Assembly (NCBI RefSeq): GCF_024505145.1
Contig: NZ_JANIAA010000015.1
Location: 124,001 to 188,000, forward strand
Reading direction: 5' to 3'
DNA from: Streptomyces rugosispiralis
GTDB lineage: Bacteria > Actinomycetota > Actinomycetes > Streptomycetales > Streptomycetaceae
DNA length: 64,000 nucleotides
Shown here: positions 34,481-42,613 of the stretch, piece after piece
Position numbering within the stretch: the stretch's first letter is position 1
How the letters are laid out: every line of letters begins with the position of its first letter
Translations under genes and position numbers: made by a program
Notes under the pieces: generated by a model
Databases searched by the model: none
Told to the model about the DNA's origin: nothing
What the model saw: only the letters and a program-made list of their open reading frames with translations

Positions 34481-35305
34481 CTATGCGGCGAACAGATCGA
34501 GCACCGGGCGGCGCCAGTGGCCGTCCAGGTCCAGATCGAGCGCCGGGTCGGAGGCGAGCACCGCCTGCTGGAGCTTCTGCAGCCGCGGCGACGGCTCCAG
34601 CCCGAGGTCCTCGACCAGTCTGGCGCGCAGCCCCTGGTAGACCTCCAGCGCCTGCCAGGGGCGGCCCGCGCGGTAGAGCGCGGCCATGCACTGGGCATGC
34701 AGCCCCTCGTGCAGCGGATGACGGGCGGTCAGCTCGGTGAGTTCCGTGAGCAGCTCGGCATGGCGGCCCAGCCGCAGATCGGCCTCGATACGGCGCTCCA
34801 GGACGCCCAGCCGACTCTCCTCCAGCCGGGCCAGCTCGATCTCCAGGACCGGCCCGACCTTCACATCCACCAGCGCGGGGCCGCGCCAGACGGCCAGCGC
34901 CTCGCGCAGCAGCAGGGACGCCTGGACATCGTCCCCGGCGTCCAGCGCGTCGCGCCCCGCGGCCACCAGCCGGTCGTACTCATGGATGTCCACCGCGCCC
35001 GGCTGGGCCTCCAGCACATATCCGCCGTACCGCGTGGCGAGCACGTCCTTGGAAGCCTGGGGGGCCTGCGGTCCATAGGCCGCGGCCAGCCTGCGGCGCA
35101 GCTGGAGGATGTAGGTCTGCAAAGTGGTGAGCGCGCTGCGCGGCATCTGCGTGCCCCAGATTTCCTCCATAAGAGTGGGCACCGGGAGCATCTGGTTGGC
35201 GTAGACGGAAAGCAGTGCAAGGATCTGGCGCGGCTTGCCCGCGCTGGGCACGATCGACTGACCGCACGCCTCGACGCTCAGCGGCCCCAACACCTTGATG
35301 TCCAT
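34481..35305 (-). CDS. SARP-family pathway activator
   Basis: A 274-aa Streptomyces antibiotic regulatory protein. It has an OmpR-like winged helix (about 1-95, MDIKVLGPLSVEACGQS to LQTYILQLRRRLAAAYG) followed by a bacterial transcriptional activation domain (about 97-245, VDIHEYDRLVAAGRDAL, HPLHEGLHAQCMAALYRAGR and ALEVYQGLRARLVEDLGLEPS). There is no NB-ARC or TPR extension, so it is a small SARP like ActII-ORF4. GGAGG 9 nt upstream supports the ATG. It is divergent from the precursor gene, with an 11-bp-spaced heptamer repeat between them. Confidence 0.93.
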   Translation of the reverse strand: MDIKVLGPLSVEACGQSIVPSAGKPRQILALLSVYANQMLPVPTLMEEIWGTQMPRSALTTLQTYILQLRRRLAAAYGPQAPQASKDVLATRYGGYVLEAQPGAVDIHEYDRLVAAGRDALDAGDDVQASLLLREALAVWRGPALVDVKVGPVLEIELARLEESRLGVLERRIEADLRLGRHAELLTELTELTARHPLHEGLHAQCMAALYRAGRPWQALEVYQGLRARLVEDLGLEPSPRLQKLQQAVLASDPALDLDLDGHWRRPVLDLFAA

Positions 35306-35317
35306 GGTCGTGTACCT

Positions 35318-35335
35318 CCGTCAACGGTCCGTCAA
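35318..35335. promoter_or_regulatory. Candidate SARP-type heptamer direct repeat
   Basis: CCGTCAA occurs at 35318-35324 and 35329-35335, exactly 11 bp apart (TTGACGG on the minus strand). SARPs bind heptamers with 11-bp periodicity. One copy overlaps the SARP ribosome-site region, suggesting autoregulation and/or control of the divergent precursor promoter. No clear -10 for the precursor was found at the canonical distance. Confidence 0.5.
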
Positions 35336-35488
35336 GTGCCTCCTGGCCGCGCGGCCCTGCCACCGAGGCATCTAAGAGCCTCGCTTGTGGGCGGCCTGTG
35401 CGGCCAGTGCCGGAGTAACGAGCTCGATATGAGTTCCAGAGCCTCGCACCATGACAAATTCACACCCCTGGCGATGAGAGAGTCCGCG

Positions 35489-35770
35489 ATGACCGATACG
35501 CCCGTCCCATATGAGTCCCCGAGCCCCGCCGTCCTGGCTCATCCCGCCGAGAAAACCGAGGTCACCAGGGTCGCCGGGGCCACCGGGGTCGTCCAGGCCG
35601 CCGAGCGCGGCAAGGCCGCCGGAACCGCCAAGACCACCGGAACCGCCAAGACCGCCGAGGCCGTTCGTCCGCCCGCCGAGGACGACGACCTGGTCATCGA
35701 GAACCTCTCCGAGGCCGCCTGGCCCATCCCCGCGCCCGGCATCTGCATCTGCACCGTCGGCGCCGATTGA
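35489..35770 (+). CDS. Putative RiPP precursor peptide
   Basis: A 93-residue peptide directly ahead of the YcaO gene. The N-terminal leader is Pro/Ala/Thr/Lys-rich with short repeats (GTAKTTGTAKT), then an acidic recognition-like block (AEDDDLVIENLSEA). The C-terminus is PIPAPGICICTVGAD. The probable core is the last 8-14 residues, with Cys86, Cys88 and Thr89 as targets for thiazoline/methyloxazoline formation. GAGAGAG 7 nt upstream selects the ATG at 35489; an in-frame ATG at 35474 lacks a site. I know of no described product with this core, but could not search. Confidence 0.72.
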   Translation: MTDTPVPYESPSPAVLAHPAEKTEVTRVAGATGVVQAAERGKAAGTAKTTGTAKTAEAVRPPAEDDDLVIENLSEAAWPIPAPGICICTVGAD

Positions 35771-35777
35771 CCTCGCG

Positions 35778-38291
35778 ATGACCGGCGAACTGGGCTTCAC
35801 ACCACATCTGCGAGTCGAGCCGGTGCCGGGCGAGGCCGTCTATCTCGTCTCCGAGCACGGGGTCACGGCCCTGCACGGGCGGGCGATCGCCGCGCTGGCG
35901 CCACTGCTCGACGGGTCGCGGGACCTCGCCCACATCCTCACCGAGGCCGCCACGCCCGGCCGTGCCGCGGGCCCGCCCGGCGCGGTCCCGGCCAGTGCGG
36001 TCCCGGCCGGGCAGGCCGAGCGCGTCATCGCCCGTCTCCGCGCGGCCGGGCTGGTCTCCGAGCGGGAGCGCGCCTGGACCCCCGAGGAGGCGTACTGGGA
36101 GCTGGCCGGGCTGGGCACGGGCGGCCCCGCCCCGGACCCCGCGCCCGCGTCCGCCCGCCCCGCCGTGGCCCCGCTGGTGCTCGGCTCGACCGACCCGGAC
36201 GAGGTGGTCCGGGCGCTGCGCGTCGCGGGGCTGAGGACGGTGGACGGCGAGACGGCGGTCCCGGGGTCCGTGACCGCGGAGGCGGCGGACGGCGATCCGA
36301 CAACCTCCGGGGCCGATAGCGCTCGGCGAGAGATATGTCAAATCGCCTTCCGTCAACATGACGACGCGGAACTCACCCTTGTGGTGTGCGATGACTACCT
36401 CGATCCACGGCTCGCCGCCATGGACGCCGCGCACCGCGCCGCCGGCCGTCGCTGGCTGCCCGTCAAACCGGTGGGCACCCAGGCGTGGCTGGGCCCTTTC
36501 CTCGGCGCCCCCGACAATCCGTGCTGGGTCTGTCTGGCCGACCGGCTGTGGCGCGGACGGCAGGCCGAGGCGTATCTCCAGCGCCGGCTCGGCCGCCCCG
36601 GACCCGTGCCGCGGCCGCCCGCCTCCCTGCCCGCGAGCCGCGCCGCCGCGCTCCAGCTCGCCGCCCTGGAGGCCGCCAAATGGCTGGCCGGGTACCGGCA
36701 TCCGGGCCAGCGGGAGCTGCGCACCCTGGACAGCCTCGCCGCCACCGTGGACCGCCATCCGGTCTCCCGCCGCCCGCAGTGCCCCGGCTGCGGCGATCCG
36801 GCGCTGGTCGCGGCCCGGATACGGGCGCCCCTGTCGCTGCCCTCGCCACGGGAACCACGGGAACCACGGGAACCGCGGGAACCGCAGGAGCCGCTGACCG
36901 ATATCGATACCGACTCCGCGGACACCTCCCCGCGCGGGATCATGGAGCGTTACGGACATCTGGTGGACCCCGTCACCGGGCTGGTCACCGAGATCCGGCG
37001 CGACCCGCGCGGCCCCGCCGTCCTCAACTGCTTCCACGCCCGCCACCCTTCGTACGCCGGGGCGGGCCCTCACGGCGGCCTGGACGCCGTAAGGGCCGGG
37101 CTGCGGGCCGCCGCCCACGGTAAGGGCCGCACGGCCGAACAGGCGCGGGCGAGCGCGCTGTGCGAGGCCCTGGAGCACTACAGCGGCCACTTCCAGGGAG
37201 ACGAGCCGCGTCAGCGTGCCCGCTACCGCGATCTGCGCCCGGCGGACGCGGTGCATCCGGACACCGTCCAGCTCTTCGACCCGCGCCAGTTCCTGGACCC
37301 GGCCCTCCCCGCGCGCCACCGCGTCCACGATCCGTTCGACGAGGGCGCGGAGCTGGACTGGACCCCGGTGTGGTCGCTCACCGCCGAACGTCACCGGCTG
37401 CTGCCCACCGCGCTGCTGTACTACGGCGCCCCGCAGCCCCCGGGCCGCCGCTGCTGCCGGGCGGACTCCAACGGCACGGCGGCGGGCGGCACCCTGGCGG
37501 ACGCCGTCGTACGGGGCTTCCTGGAGCTGGTGGAGCGGGACGCGGTCGCCCTGTGGTGGTACAACCGCACCCGGCAGCCCGCCGTGGCCCTGGACGCCTT
37601 CGACGACCCATGGCTGGCCGAAGTGCGCGCCGCCCACCGGGGCGTGCGGCGCGAGGTGTGGGCCCTGGACCTCACCACGGACTTCGGCATCCCGGTGGTC
37701 GCCGCCCTCTCCCGGCGCCTCGACAAGCCCGCCGAGGACATCACCCTCGGCTTCGGCGCCCACTTCGACCGGCACACCGCGCTCTGCCACGCCTTGGCCG
37801 AGCTGAACCAGATGCTTCCGGCGGTGGTCGAGGCCCGTGCCGACGGCGGAGGTTACGGCGCCGCCGAGCCCGAGGCGCTGCACTGGTTCCGTACCGCGGC
37901 CCTCGCCGACCACCCGTATCTGGCCCCCGATCCGGCCGCCGAACCGCCCCCGGAGATATCCGGCTCCCTCGAGCCCCCGGAGTGCGGTGCGCCGGCAGCC
38001 GTAAGGGAGCCGACAGCCGTAACGGAATCGGCCGCCGTAAGGGAGCCGACCGCCGTGAGGGAGCTGGCCGCCGTAAGGGAGTTGGTGCGCGGGCGCGGGA
38101 TGGAACTGCTGGTGCTGGACCAGACCCGGCCGGATGTGGGGCTGCCGGTGGCCAAGGTGCTGGTGCCCGGAATGCGCCCGCACTGGGCCCGGTTCGCGCC
38201 CGGCCGGCTCTTCGACGCCCCCGTGGCGCTCGGCCGGCTGTCGGGGCCCACGCCCTACGCGGACCTCAACCCGATTCCGTTTTTCCTGTGA
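35778..38291 (+). CDS. Fused RRE/E1-like/YcaO cyclodehydratase (TOMM synthetase)
   Basis: An 837-aa fusion that should bind the leader and convert Cys/Ser/Thr to azolines using ATP. Seen: a PqqD-like recognition region (about 5-60, LRVEPVPGEAVYLVSEHGV); an ocin-ThiF/E1-like domain with a Zn tetrathiolate (C249-C252, CWVC; C335-C338, CPGC); an REP-repeat linker (about 355-375); and a YcaO domain (about 390-837) with SALCEALEHYSGHF, ADSNGTAAGGTLADAVVRGF and LELVERDAVALWWYNR. The C-terminus is DLNPIPFFL, reminiscent of the Pro-rich end of azoline-forming YcaOs. An 18-bp repeat encodes an insertion near residues 740-770. It starts 7 nt after the precursor stop, so it is probably coupled. Confidence 0.88.
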   Translation: MTGELGFTPHLRVEPVPGEAVYLVSEHGVTALHGRAIAALAPLLDGSRDLAHILTEAATPGRAAGPPGAVPASAVPAGQAERVIARLRAAGLVSERERAWTPEEAYWELAGLGTGGPAPDPAPASARPAVAPLVLGSTDPDEVVRALRVAGLRTVDGETAVPGSVTAEAADGDPTTSGADSARREICQIAFRQHDDAELTLVVCDDYLDPRLAAMDAAHRAAGRRWLPVKPVGTQAWLGPFLGAPDNPCWVCLADRLWRGRQAEAYLQRRLGRPGPVPRPPASLPASRAAALQLAALEAAKWLAGYRHPGQRELRTLDSLAATVDRHPVSRRPQCPGCGDPALVAARIRAPLSLPSPREPREPREPREPQEPLTDIDTDSADTSPRGIMERYGHLVDPVTGLVTEIRRDPRGPAVLNCFHARHPSYAGAGPHGGLDAVRAGLRAAAHGKGRTAEQARASALCEALEHYSGHFQGDEPRQRARYRDLRPADAVHPDTVQLFDPRQFLDPALPARHRVHDPFDEGAELDWTPVWSLTAERHRLLPTALLYYGAPQPPGRRCCRADSNGTAAGGTLADAVVRGFLELVERDAVALWWYNRTRQPAVALDAFDDPWLAEVRAAHRGVRREVWALDLTTDFGIPVVAALSRRLDKPAEDITLGFGAHFDRHTALCHALAELNQMLPAVVEARADGGGYGAAEPEALHWFRTAALADHPYLAPDPAAEPPPEISGSLEPPECGAPAAVREPTAVTESAAVREPTAVRELAAVRELVRGRGMELLVLDQTRPDVGLPVAKVLVPGMRPHWARFAPGRLFDAPVALGRLSGPTPYADLNPIPFFL
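37998..38087 (+). repeat. Five 18-bp in-frame repeats in the YcaO gene
   Basis: Units like GCCGTAAGGGAGCCGACA start at 37998, 38016, 38034, 38052 and 38070, encoding AVREPT-type hexapeptides between conserved YcaO blocks. Three of them contain CCGTAAGG. Confidence 0.85.
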
Positions 38292-38414
38292 TCCCCCGTG
38301 ATATCCGGTAACTCCGCGTACACCATGAGCCTTCCACAGGGCCTCTCCACCCCAGGTGAAGATCGGATACTCTCGGGCAAGCCACCCAATCCGGCCCGAC
38401 CATCCGGAGGACGA

Positions 38415-39650
38415 GTGCAGGGGAGCCTCTTGCCCGACGATGCCGGGAACCATCCACCGCGCCACCAGGACGATCTGGCGCCGCGTCTGGCCGTGGTCAT
38501 CACGGTCCTCGTGCTGGTGGGGTACTTCGCCGTGGCCGTCACCTATGTGGTCGACGGCAATCGTTCGGGCAGGTCGGTCGACGCGGCGATGCTCGGTCTC
38601 GCGCTGCTGCCGATGACCATGCTGCTCTGCCTCCAGATGCTGCACTCCTTCCCCGGCCTCGCGCCCCGGCTCAGCGGTGCGCGGCGCTGGACGCTGGCGC
38701 TCCAGGCGGTGCTGACCTTCGCCCCCTTCGCCATCTTCAAGCACGCCTGGCTGGGCATGCCGGGCTTCCTGGCCGGCTCCTCGCTGCTGGTGCTGGTCCC
38801 GGCGCTGGCGTGGCCCGCGTTCGCGGCCATCCTGCTGTGCACGGACGTGCTGCTGTTCCAGGTGGGGTTCGGCTGGGGTCAGGTCGCGTACACCAGCGTC
38901 TCCACCGCGCTGACCGGGCTGGTGGTCTTCGGGCTCTCCCGGCTGTCCGGGCTGGTCGCCGAGGTGTCCCGGTCCCGGGCGGAGCTGGCCCGGCTGGCGG
39001 TCGCCCAGGAGCGGCTGCGGTTCTCCCGGGACGTGCACGATCTGCTGGGCTACAGCCTGTCCACGATCACCCTCAAATGCGAGCTGGTGCACCGGCTGGT
39101 GCCCCGGCAGAACTCCCGCGCCCAGCAGGAGCTCTCGGAGATCCTCCAGACCTCCCGTCAGGCCCTCGCCGACGTACGGGAGGTGGCCAGTGGCTATCGC
39201 AAGATGTCGCTGTCGGCGGAGGCGGCGACGGCCCGTTCGATGCTGGCCGCGGCGGGCATCAGCGCCACGGCCGAGATCGACTGCGGCCCGCTGCCGGAAC
39301 TGGTGGACACGGTGCTGGCGAGCGTGTTGCGCGAGGGGCTGACCAATGTGCTGCGCCACAGCAAGGCCGACCACTGCGCGGTCGAGGCGCGGCGCAGCGG
39401 GCCGCGGGTGTCGCTGACCCTCGTCAACGACGGGGTGGGCCGGCCGTCCACGATCCTGCGCGCCGACAGCTCGGACGGCGGCAGCGGCATCGGCAACCTC
39501 CGGGTGCGGGTGGAGAACCTCGGCGGGCGGCTGCGCGCGGGCGTGCGGTCGGACGGCTGGTTCGAGTTGCGGGCGGAGCTGGATGTGTCCGTGGACGCGC
39601 CGCCGCGGAGCGGCCGGGAGTACGGCCCGGGGCCGACGGTGACGGCGTAA
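38415..39650 (+). CDS. DesK/NarL-type sensor histidine kinase
   Basis: A 411-aa HisKA_3 kinase. It has about five membrane spans (residues 20-160), a coiled-coil (about 170-190, SRSRAELARLAVAQERLRF), the H-box RFSRDVHDLLGYSLS, and the ATPase N-box REGLTNVLRHSKA with GSGIGNLRVRVENLGG. GTG 38415 is chosen because GGAGG lies 4 nt upstream; GTG 38298 would add 39 unlikely residues. It is 123 bp after the YcaO gene and same-strand. Its probable partner is the convergent NarL-type regulator across a tandem-repeat array. Confidence 0.88.
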   Translation: MQGSLLPDDAGNHPPRHQDDLAPRLAVVITVLVLVGYFAVAVTYVVDGNRSGRSVDAAMLGLALLPMTMLLCLQMLHSFPGLAPRLSGARRWTLALQAVLTFAPFAIFKHAWLGMPGFLAGSSLLVLVPALAWPAFAAILLCTDVLLFQVGFGWGQVAYTSVSTALTGLVVFGLSRLSGLVAEVSRSRAELARLAVAQERLRFSRDVHDLLGYSLSTITLKCELVHRLVPRQNSRAQQELSEILQTSRQALADVREVASGYRKMSLSAEAATARSMLAAAGISATAEIDCGPLPELVDTVLASVLREGLTNVLRHSKADHCAVEARRSGPRVSLTLVNDGVGRPSTILRADSSDGGSGIGNLRVRVENLGGRLRAGVRSDGWFELRAELDVSVDAPPRSGREYGPGPTVTA

Positions 39651-39866
39651 CGGGATCCGGAGCCCGCACGGCGTAACGGGATCCGGAGCCCGCACGGCGT
39701 AACGGGATCCGGAGCCCGCACGGCGTAACGGGATCCGGAGCCCGCACGGCGCAACGGGGTCCGGAGCCCGCATGGCGCAACGGGGTCCGGAGCCCGCATG
39801 GCGCAACGGGGTCCGGAGCCCGCATGGCGCAACGGGGTCCGGAGCCCGCATGGCGCAACGGCGTCC
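39643..39866. repeat. 26-bp minisatellite, eight copies plus a partial
   Basis: Units CGGCGTAACGGGATCCGG + AGCCCGCA start every 26 bp from 39643. The first four are nearly identical; later ones change GTAACGGGAT to GCAACGGGGT. The kinase TAA (39648-39650) is inside the first unit. The array fills most of the 330-bp gap between kinase and regulator, and a degenerate unit follows near 39887. Confidence 0.93.
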
Positions 39867-39980
39867 TGGGGGTTTGGCGGCGCAACGGCGTCCGGGGCTG
39901 CCTGCACTGCGTCACGGGCCCTGACGGCGCGGCGGAACCCCTGACGGCCTACGGCCCGACCGGCACGTGGGGACGCCGCC

Positions 39981-40586
39981 TCACAGCCAGCCCGCCTCGC
40001 GGGCGATCCGGATGGCGTCCACCCGGTTGCGGGCGTCCAGCTTGGTCACGGCGGACGTCAGATAGTTGCGCACCGTGCCCACCGACAGAAACAGCTTGGC
40101 CGCGATCTGCCCGGAGTCCTCGCCCTTCGCGGCGAACCGCAGGACCTCCAGCTCACGTGGGGTCAGCGGCTGTGGGCCGTCGTCCAGGGCGGCCAGCGCG
40201 AGCTGGGGATCGATCACTCGCTCGCCCTTGGCGACGGCACGGATGGCGTCACTGAGCTTATCCGGGCTGCTGTCCTTCAGCAGAAAACCGGAGACATGGG
40301 CCGCCAGTGCGCGGCGCAGATTTCCGGGGCGGCCGAGACTGGTGAGCATCATGGTGCGGCATTCGGGGACGGCCGTGCTCAATTCGGCCGCGGCGGTGAG
40401 CCCGTCCACGCCCGGCAGATCGATGTCGAGCACGGCGACGTCCGGGCGGAGTTCACGGGCGCGCGGCAGGATTTCGGCGCCGTCGGAGAATTCGGCGACC
40501 ACATCGATATCCGGTTCGAATTCCAGCAGGGCGACCAGTGCCTTGCGCAACATATGCATGTCTTCCGCGATCAGCACCCTGACCAT
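39981..40586 (-). CDS. NarL/FixJ-family response regulator
   Basis: A 201-aa regulator. Receiver (MVRVLIAEDMHMLRKALVALL; phospho-acceptor about D54 in VAVLDIDLPGVDG; MLTS; FLLKDSSPD) and C-terminal LuxR-type helix-turn-helix (LTPRELEVLRFAAKGEDSGQIAAKLFLSVGTVRNYLTSAVTKL region). It matches the HisKA_3 kinase gene, which is on the opposite strand and convergent. Together they probably relay a membrane signal to the cluster. Confidence 0.9.
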   Translation of the reverse strand: MVRVLIAEDMHMLRKALVALLEFEPDIDVVAEFSDGAEILPRARELRPDVAVLDIDLPGVDGLTAAAELSTAVPECRTMMLTSLGRPGNLRRALAAHVSGFLLKDSSPDKLSDAIRAVAKGERVIDPQLALAALDDGPQPLTPRELEVLRFAAKGEDSGQIAAKLFLSVGTVRNYLTSAVTKLDARNRVDAIRIAREAGWL

Positions 40587-40726
40587 GCCGCCCCCTGTTT
40601 TCCCCGCCCGGCCTCGCCCCGCATGGCGATTATTCCCCCACCCTCTCGGTCATTCCATCGATTCGCGGGGAAATACGCCCGTCGAACGTCCATCCCGTTG
40701 CGTGAACGCGACCGCGCGCCCCCTTT

Positions 40727-42370
40727 TCACGCCGCACCACCCCGGCAGGGCTCACCGGCCCCCGGTCCGAACTCGGCGTGCAGCGCCCGCACTTCACCCC
40801 GCAGATAGCGCTCGCGCAGCAGGGCGCGCCGGATTTTGACGGTTCCCGCCCCGCGCACGGTGCCGGGGCGCACCAGCAACAGCGCGCCGGTCTCGACCCC
40901 GAACTCCTCGGCGATCAGGGCGCGGATCCGGGCCGCCAGCCGGGGCAGCCCGGTGCGCGCCCCGCCCGCCGTACGGACGACTTCCTGGACGACCACCAGC
41001 GCGCCCGCACCGGGCCCGGCGCAGAACACCCGGGCCGACCCCAGCGCCTTCGCGCAGCCCAGCAGTTCGCGCTCCACGTCCTGGGGATGCAGGGTGTGCC
41101 CGTCCACCAGGAGGGCGTCACGGACCCGTCCGGTCATCCGGAGCCGGCCGTTGACCGTAAGGCCGAGATCGCCGGTGCGCAGAAAGCCGCCGGGGCCCTC
41201 CGCGACCCGGGCGGCGAACAGCAGCGCGGTGTCCGGCGGACCGCCCCAGTGGCCGGTGGCGACGGCCGGGCCACGCACCCAGATCTCCCCGGGCGCCCCG
41301 TCCGGAAGCCGGCGCCCGGTCAGCGGGTCCACGACGGCGAAGTCCGCGCCCGGCACCGGTGCCCGCCCCGTGGCCAGCGGCACCGGCGCCCCCTCGGCCG
41401 GGACGTACCCGGCCACCAGGGTGCCCGGACGCAGGCCCAGCGGGGCGCAGCGGTGGGGGAAGGCGGCCATGGTCCCGGTGGAGACGGGCTCCCCGGCGTT
41501 CAGCGCGGTCCGCCAGCGGGAGAGGTCGAGCCCGGCCGGCGGCTCGTCGCCGAGGAGGGCGGCGCAGCGGGCGTGGAGGATGTCGGGCGCGAGGGTTTCG
41601 GTGATGCCGTGGCGGCTGATGGCGCGCAGCCAGCCGAGCGGATCGGTGCGGAACGGCTCCGCCGGAAGGGTCACGGCGGTGGCGCCCAGCCATAACGGGT
41701 GCAGCACCTGCCCGATCAGCCCCGGGGTGTGGCGGCGGGGCAGCCAGCCGCCGATCCGGGAGCGGCGGTCGGTGCCGAGCGTCCGCCGCAGCCCGGCCAT
41801 GGCCGCCGTAAGGTTGCCATGCGTCAGCAGGGCGCCGCGGGGGGCGGTGGCGGGCCCGGAGTCGTAGGCGAGCAGCGCGAGGCTGTCGGCGGTGGTGCGG
41901 AGGGGTTGCCGGGATGCGTCGGCGCCCGCGTCGGGGCGGAGCCCGTCGACGGCGAGGCAGGTCAGCCCGGCGCGGCCGATTCGGGAGAGCCGGCGGGAGG
42001 TCTCGGTGGCGTGGGCGGTCTCGGTGAGGACGAGGCCCACTGCGGCGTCCCGGACGATCGCGGCGGTGCGCTCGGCATCGGTCCGGGAGGCGGACGGCGC
42101 GGGCACGGGCACCGCGACGGCCCCCGCGTACAGACAGCCGAGCAGCGCCACCGCGGCGCACGGACCGGGGTCCATGGCGAGCAGTACCCGGCGGCCGACG
42201 GCGTCCCGGGCGCACAGCCAGGCGGCCACGGCGTCGGCGCGGGCGTCGAGCGCTGCGTAGGGCACCCGGCGTTCGGTGCCATCGGCGGCGGGGTGGGCGA
42301 GCGCCGTGCCGTCGGGGCACCGGAGGGCCCGTTCCTTCAGGGCCTCGGCCAGATTCGCGTGTCGCGGCAT
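40727..42370 (-). CDS. Fatty acyl-AMP ligase-like adenylate-forming enzyme
   Basis: A 547-aa ANL-superfamily protein of FAAL style. Seen: RALRCPDGTALAHPA start, RTGDLGLTVNGRLRMTGRVRD (A8 hinge) and VDGHTLHPQDVERELLGC, which matches the FAAL form. The nucleotide P-loop is degenerate (YDSGPATAPRGALLTHGNL instead of a T/S-G-S-T-rich loop) and the A5 motif reads GYVPAEGA. No acyl carrier protein or PKS/NRPS lies nearby. Codon 226 is TTA (41693-41695). GGGAG 8 nt upstream supports the start at 42370. It may activate a fatty or aryl acid for attachment to the RiPP, which is inference. Confidence 0.8.
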   Translation of the reverse strand: MPRHANLAEALKERALRCPDGTALAHPAADGTERRVPYAALDARADAVAAWLCARDAVGRRVLLAMDPGPCAAVALLGCLYAGAVAVPVPAPSASRTDAERTAAIVRDAAVGLVLTETAHATETSRRLSRIGRAGLTCLAVDGLRPDAGADASRQPLRTTADSLALLAYDSGPATAPRGALLTHGNLTAAMAGLRRTLGTDRRSRIGGWLPRRHTPGLIGQVLHPLWLGATAVTLPAEPFRTDPLGWLRAISRHGITETLAPDILHARCAALLGDEPPAGLDLSRWRTALNAGEPVSTGTMAAFPHRCAPLGLRPGTLVAGYVPAEGAPVPLATGRAPVPGADFAVVDPLTGRRLPDGAPGEIWVRGPAVATGHWGGPPDTALLFAARVAEGPGGFLRTGDLGLTVNGRLRMTGRVRDALLVDGHTLHPQDVERELLGCAKALGSARVFCAGPGAGALVVVQEVVRTAGGARTGLPRLAARIRALIAEEFGVETGALLLVRPGTVRGAGTVKIRRALLRERYLRGEVRALHAEFGPGAGEPCRGGAA

Positions 42371-42546
42371 TCTCAACTCCCGGGCGCCCGACGTCGAAAA
42401 GGGGCCCACAGTCTCGAAGCGCCACCTCGAAGCCGACTTGATCAACGGTTAGGGGCGCGCCGCGGTACTCGGCGGGGGGCCGTAGGCGGCCCGACCTGCT
42501 TCATCGTCGGGCGTCCGGCAGCGGCCGGCGGGGCCATCGCGGCCCC

Positions 42547-42606
42547 GTCATCAGCCGTCATCAGCCGCCATCAGCCGTCGTCAGCCACCATCAGCCGTCG
42601 GCAGCA
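42547..42606. repeat. Six 10-bp tandem repeats (GTCATCAGCC)
   Basis: Units at 42547, 42557, 42567, 42577, 42587 and 42597, the last ones degenerate. They lie just beyond the stop of the M6 protease gene in the 243-bp gap before the acyl-AMP ligase start. No clear promoter is seen in the gap. Confidence 0.8.
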
Positions 42607-42613
42607 TCCGTCA

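Noticed and set aside
35694..39851. Very long minus-strand open frame (1385 codons) opposite YcaO and kinase genes
   Set aside because: Its N-terminus is made of the 26-bp minisatellite (repeated APDPV-type units) and the rest is an Arg/Gly/Gln-rich shadow. The opposite strand has clear YcaO and HisKA_3 motifs.
39643..39866. Possible CRISPR array
   Set aside because: The 26-bp units are directly adjacent with no spacers, and no cas genes are in the window.
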